From Treponema sp. (GTDB lineage Bacteria > Spirochaetota > Spirochaetia > Treponematales > Breznakiellaceae): DNA of 7,471 nt. Shown in pieces: positions 4,814-7,471 of the stretch. The stretch is from positions 1 to 7,471 of the forward strand of contig JAISFT010000122.1 in NCBI GenBank assembly GCA_031263435.1. Reading direction: 5' to 3'. Under the pieces are notes generated by a model. It was not told where the DNA came from, ran no database searches, and was given only the letters and a program-made list of their open reading frames with translations. Position 1 is the first letter of the stretch. Each line of letters opens with the position of its first letter. The translations under genes were made by a program, and so were the position numbers.

Positions 4814-5770
4814 TTGAAAAGGCAGGGATCCATCCTTGCCTTTTTTTTATCCCTGTTTCCGCTTCAGGCCCAGGATAGGGGACCCGGCGAATCTCCGGCT
4901 TCCCGTCTTCCTTCGGGAACGCTGCCCCTTATTTCCCGGCTGGATAACCGGGATCTGGGCTTTATCCAGTACCAGGAGGATGTGGAAAATGCCCGGCGGC
5001 GAATTTTCCGCAGTTCCGGCCTTTCGGAAGAGGAATTGGCCGGAATTCTGACCGTGTACCGCTATGTCCCCGGGGAGGGGGAGGATCTTTTTTCCATTGC
5101 CGCCCGCTGCAGCATTCCCTACGCGGGACTGGCCACCATCAACCGGCTGTCCCACCCCGTCCTTCCCCCCGCGGGGGAACTGCTCCTCCCCTCCATGCCG
5201 GGGATCTTTGTTCCATCGGAGCCGGATTCCGGCATTGAACTGCTCCTGGCCGCCTCCCGCGCTTCCCGCGGCGGGGTAGACATACGGCTGAATCCGGACG
5301 GAACACCCGGAGGGGGCAGGGGCTTCCGCTTTTTCCCCGGCGACGACTACAGCCCGACGGAACGGATCTTCTTCCTGAACCGGGGCTTCCGCTTCCCCCT
5401 GCGCAGTTTTACCATTACCAGTACCTTCGGACCCCGGGTAAACCCGGTAACCGGACGCTTCCGGGTCCACGAAGGGCTGGATCTGGCCGCGCCGGAGGGG
5501 ACCGATGTGCTTGCCGCAGAGGCGGGCCAGGTAACCGAGACTGGTTCGGATCCGATCTACGGGAACTACATCGTCATCAAGCACCGGGACGACTGGGCAA
5601 GCCTCTACGGCCACCTGTCCCGAATCGATGTGGTCTTGCACCAGGAACTTCGATCCGGTAGCCTTATAGGTAAGGTTGGGTCCACAGGCCAATCTACCGG
5701 CCCCCATCTTCATTTTGAGTTGAGGAAGAACGGCAGGGCACAGGACCCGGGGAAGTATTTGTTTGATTAA
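4814..5770 (+). CDS. LysM and M23 (LytM) peptidoglycan endopeptidase, exported
   Basis: With a TTG start at 4814 the product has 318 residues and opens MKRQGSILAFFLSLFPLQA, a typical signal peptide. A LysM-like peptidoglycan-binding segment spans about 84-127 (DLFSIAARCSIPYAGLATIN). The M23 metallopeptidase domain spans about 194-318 and is complete: HEGLD gives zinc ligands H219 and D223, YGHLS gives H267, and GPHLHFEL gives H298 and zinc ligand H300. It should cut peptide cross-links of the cell wall in the periplasm, in growth, division or remodelling. The start is uncertain: TTG at 4784 would add 10 residues and overlap the ferredoxin gene, ACG at 4805 has the best-spaced ribosome binding site (AGGAG, 4793-4797), and no ATG or GTG exists upstream of the domain. 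A terminator hairpin lies within the signal-peptide codons. Enzyme class is firm. Confidence 0.9.
   Translation: MKRQGSILAFFLSLFPLQAQDRGPGESPASRLPSGTLPLISRLDNRDLGFIQYQEDVENARRRIFRSSGLSEEELAGILTVYRYVPGEGEDLFSIAARCSIPYAGLATINRLSHPVLPPAGELLLPSMPGIFVPSEPDSGIELLLAASRASRGGVDIRLNPDGTPGGGRGFRFFPGDDYSPTERIFFLNRGFRFPLRSFTITSTFGPRVNPVTGRFRVHEGLDLAAPEGTDVLAAEAGQVTETGSDPIYGNYIVIKHRDDWASLYGHLSRIDVVLHQELRSGSLIGKVGSTGQSTGPHLHFELRKNGRAQDPGKYLFD
4817..4848 (+). terminator. Intrinsic terminator or attenuator inside the M23 signal-peptide codons
   Basis: AAAAGGCAGGGA (4817-4828) pairs with TCCTTGCCTTTT (4833-4844) around loop TCCA, with one G-T pair in 12, and the T-run continues to eight T bases (4841-4848). 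It has all parts of a Rho-independent terminator for the ferredoxin message, yet it lies in the reading frame of the next gene, where it encodes part of the hydrophobic core of the signal peptide. Confidence 0.75.
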
Positions 5771-5846
5771 GCCGAATTCCGGCCGGGATGTGGTGATCCA
5801 TGCACTGTATTTCATGCCCTCCGATTGATAAAGGCGGAAACCTAAG

Positions 5847-6836
5847 GTGAAGACCGGATTCGGGCTCTTGTGTGCCCTTGTTTTCGGGTCTGCCGCGGGC
5901 ATCGCCCTGAACCATGCCGAAGATCTGCGGGTACCCTCTCCCGGTGTCCTGGAACTTTCCCAGGGGGAGCACATTCCCGTTTCTATCCCCTATAACGGCG
6001 CCGTACTGATCTTCCTGGGGGAAGACCGGCGTTTTTTCCAGGGTGTCGAACTGGAACTTATCGCCCCACCGGAGTGGCTTTCCTGCCAGGGCAGTCTTGC
6101 CGTTTCAGCCTATGCGGATTTGAATCCTCCCCCGGATCCGCTGTCCGCGGTTGTGGACATCACCGGGCAGCGTTTCCTCTACGATCCCTTGCCGGGAAAG
6201 CTGCGGACAGCCTATCAGATCCCCTTCCACGAGGGCCATGGCATGCGGAGCACCCCCTACGTTATGGTCCCCGCTGCCCACGTCCCGCCCGCATCGTTTC
6301 CCATTCTGTTTCGGCTCGATCCCCTGATCAGGGAGATAAGCAGAGATCTGGAGAGGATGATTTTCCAGGTCCTCGTCAAGCCGGTTCTGGGGGATGAGGG
6401 GGCGGTCCGGATCAAATTCCGTTACCCGGAACAGCTTCCGGACAGGCCCTTTACCCTCCTCATCGACGATCGTGTGGTTGAACTGTCCGCGGAGTTCCTG
6501 TTGAAAGAGGGGGAACACCGCCTTCTGGTCCTTTCCGATGATTATCGGGATGAAAACCGGCTTTTTTGGGTAGAACGGGCCAGAATTCTGGATTTAGACA
6601 TAGAATTACAGGATCCCACCCCCCTGCTGTTTTTCGAAGCCCCGAAACAGGCGAATATTTTCCTTGACGGCCGGGAAATAGGGGAAAACCGGGGGCCGGT
6701 TCCGGTGGAACCGGGGATTCACGAGGTCCATTTTCAGCTCAGCGACTACGGTATCACCAGAAATCTTCAGATTCTGAGGGGTAAAACCTACCGGATAGCC
6801 GTAACGGTGGACATGGATGTGTCGGAATCTGAATAG
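5847..6836 (+). CDS. Exported protein with two PEGA-like segments, function unknown
   Basis: This 329-residue protein starts with GTG, preceded by AAGGCGG about 9 nt upstream. Residues 1-20 are a signal peptide (MKTGFGLLCALVFGSAAG); C9 is too near the start to be a lipobox. Residues 25-195 are a beta-rich region I do not recognise. The C-terminal third holds two similar stretches. Residues 201-254 contain LLIDDRVVEL, EGEHRLLVLSDDY and LDIEL. Residues 261-323 contain LFFEAPKQANIFLDGREIG, PVPVEPGIHEVHFQLSDYG and a closing AVTVDMDV. The order of a strand with xIxLDGxxIG, then PGxHxVxxxxxGY, is the PEGA pattern, known from surface and envelope proteins. The gene lies 76 nt after the M23 gene on the same strand and ahead of a strong terminator, so it likely shares that message and acts in the periplasm or envelope. 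PEGA assignment is by eye only. Confidence 0.8.
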   Translation: MKTGFGLLCALVFGSAAGIALNHAEDLRVPSPGVLELSQGEHIPVSIPYNGAVLIFLGEDRRFFQGVELELIAPPEWLSCQGSLAVSAYADLNPPPDPLSAVVDITGQRFLYDPLPGKLRTAYQIPFHEGHGMRSTPYVMVPAAHVPPASFPILFRLDPLIREISRDLERMIFQVLVKPVLGDEGAVRIKFRYPEQLPDRPFTLLIDDRVVELSAEFLLKEGEHRLLVLSDDYRDENRLFWVERARILDLDIELQDPTPLLFFEAPKQANIFLDGREIGENRGPVPVEPGIHEVHFQLSDYGITRNLQILRGKTYRIAVTVDMDVSESE

Positions 6837-6947
6837 ATCGTATCAAAAAGCCTGAAAAATTAAATTTTTTGTTAAGTATTGGAGCTTTATACCGATATAT
6901 AAAGTGTCGGACCTATAGTTCCCCTCCCAAATCACTATATCTCCGAT

Positions 6948-6962
6948 ATGCCTCAAGGGCAT
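6948..6962 (+). repeat. Small hairpin abutting the terminator
   Basis: ATGCC (6948-6952) and GGCAT (6958-6962) pair around loop TCAAG and end exactly where the terminator stem begins, so the two stems could stack. Confidence 0.45.
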
Positions 6963-6994
6963 GCCGGCCGTGTTTCACGGCCGGCTTTTTTTTT
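6963..6994 (+). terminator. Rho-independent terminator of the ferredoxin-M23-PEGA cluster
   Basis: GCCGGCCGTG (6963-6972) and CACGGCCGGC (6976-6985) form a perfect 10-bp stem with loop TTT, followed by nine T bases. It lies 127 nt after the last stop codon. The opposite side has no A-tract, so it works rightward only. The 126 nt before it hold an AT-rich inverted repeat (CTTTATA 6885-6891, TATAAAG 6898-6904) but no gene that I can see. Confidence 0.93.
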
Positions 6995-7062
6995 GAGTAA
7001 TCCCATCAATTACGGCCATCCGCTCTCCATTACCTCAAAGTAAAATCCACAGCAGCCGCCCA

Positions 7063-7308
7063 TCAGAAACTCCACTTGATAAATGTTCTAAGGGTGGCAG
7101 AATATTTTTCCGTATCGGGAAATCCTGTAAATACGCCTTTTCCCATGACAAAAGAATTGCTTATACCTTTTATATCCTTTGACGGGTTTTCTCCCGATCG
7201 CCCCTGGGTAATCAGTAATGCTCGATTTCGCTGACAGGTGAAAGGGCGCCCCTCCCTACGGTCTAAACTTGACCTACCCCAATGTGCCGACTCTGCCGGA
7301 ACATGCTG
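7063..7308 (-). pseudogene. Possible gene remnant with an outer-membrane beta-barrel-like C-terminus
   Basis: The minus strand is free of stop codons for 81 codons here, ending in GKGVFTGFPDTEKYSATL and RTFIKWSF before TGA. There is no credible start with a ribosome binding site; the only ATG (7146) would give 27 residues. The last 13 residues, YSATLRTFIKWSF, alternate hydrophobic and polar side chains and end in phenylalanine, the pattern of the final strand of proteins inserted by the BAM machinery. The upstream part (EGRPFTCQRNRALLITQG) looks unlike a barrel and may come from another source or be non-coding. Chance openness in 246 nt is possible, so this is a weak call. Confidence 0.3.
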
Positions 7309-7331
7309 TTATACGCCATTTGTCCTAAAAT

Positions 7332-7388
7332 TTGTTAAAAATATATGGAATAAAATATATTGATAAAAATTTAGAAATAATATAAAAT
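7332..7388 (+). promoter_or_regulatory. AT-rich promoter region of the right-edge gene
   Basis: Two overlapping candidates are visible: TTGTTA (7332-7337), 18 nt, TATATT (7356-7361); and TTGATA (7360-7365), 17 nt, TAAAAT (7383-7388). The first would give a leader of 20-35 nt. The second would start inside the first codons, at about 7395, and suits only the ATG at 7402. In such AT-rich DNA either may be chance. Confidence 0.4.
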
Positions 7389-7389
7389 A

Positions 7390-7471
7390 ATGATTATAGA
7401 AATGAATGGTTTTAATCTTCAATTAATAAATATCCCGGATGGTTGGGTAACAAAGTATAATAAATTTTTTG
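7390..7471 (+). CDS. Partial AT-rich gene entering from the right edge, unknown product
   Basis: An open frame starts with ATG at 7390 (MIIEMNGFNLQLINIPDGW) or at the in-frame ATG at 7402 and continues to the window end without a stop. No Shine-Dalgarno sequence precedes either ATG. The stretch is as AT-rich as the PIN gene at the left edge (12 G/C in 60 bases at 7381-7440). I do not recognise the product from 27 residues. Confidence 0.45.
   Translation, partial: MIIEMNGFNLQLINIPDGWVTKYNKFF

Noticed and set aside
4847..5974. A 375-codon minus-strand frame over the M23 gene.
   Set aside because: The M23 frame has every zinc and catalytic residue on the plus strand; the antisense product has no recognisable features.
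6837..6994. Possible small RNA gene ending in the terminator.
   Set aside because: No promoter with acceptable boxes and spacing is visible between 6837 and 6960, so the hairpins are better read as the 3' end of the cluster's message.
7200..7325. Possible insertion-sequence fragment or end.
   Set aside because: Frames on both strands give short suggestive stretches, but no terminal inverted repeats, target duplication or transposase motif can be seen.

Overview
The window reads as a piece of an anaerobic spirochaete chromosome, most likely a Treponema-like organism of the termite-gut type. This is inference. It rests on the signal peptide of the solute-binding protein, which ends in an Ala-Gly-Gly-Lys stretch as I remember it from spirochaetal binding proteins, on the clostridial-type 2[4Fe-4S] ferredoxin, and on the mix of GC-rich housekeeping genes with AT-rich islands. 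No rRNA, tRNA, CRISPR array or intact insertion sequence is visible.

Layout. Positions 1-540 are very AT-rich (14 G/C in the first 60 bases). They hold, on the minus strand, a PIN-domain nuclease gene of the VapC type and, 2 nt after it, the first 18 codons of a partner gene that leaves the window. Positions 600-830 are a GC-rich, non-coding block of back-to-back perfect hairpins, probably a dispersed palindromic element. Positions 890-4155 are a complete polar amino acid ABC transporter operon: ATPase, periplasmic binding protein, and two permeases whose genes overlap by 4 nt. The binding protein closely resembles Campylobacter PEB1a, so aspartate/glutamate is the best substrate guess. A hairpin separates the binding-protein gene from the permeases and probably sets unequal expression.

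A small three-helix membrane protein gene (minus strand, 4170-4505) converges on the transporter operon with only 14 nt between the two stop codons. It is divergent from a rightward cluster: a 55-residue 2[4Fe-4S] ferredoxin, a LysM plus M23 peptidoglycan endopeptidase with all zinc and catalytic residues, and an exported protein with two PEGA-like segments. The cluster ends with a strong intrinsic terminator at 6963-6994.

Positions 6995-7320 carry no intact gene. The minus strand there has an open frame ending in an outer-membrane beta-barrel-like C-terminus, which may be a gene remnant. From about 7320 the sequence turns AT-rich again and a new plus-strand gene starts near the right edge.

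The most interesting points are regulatory: a well-formed intrinsic terminator lies inside the signal-peptide codons of the M23 gene; two minus-strand genes have a -10 box exactly 6 nt before their ATG, which predicts leaderless mRNAs; and the hairpin chain at 640-766 is unusually regular. I see no convincing new multi-gene system.
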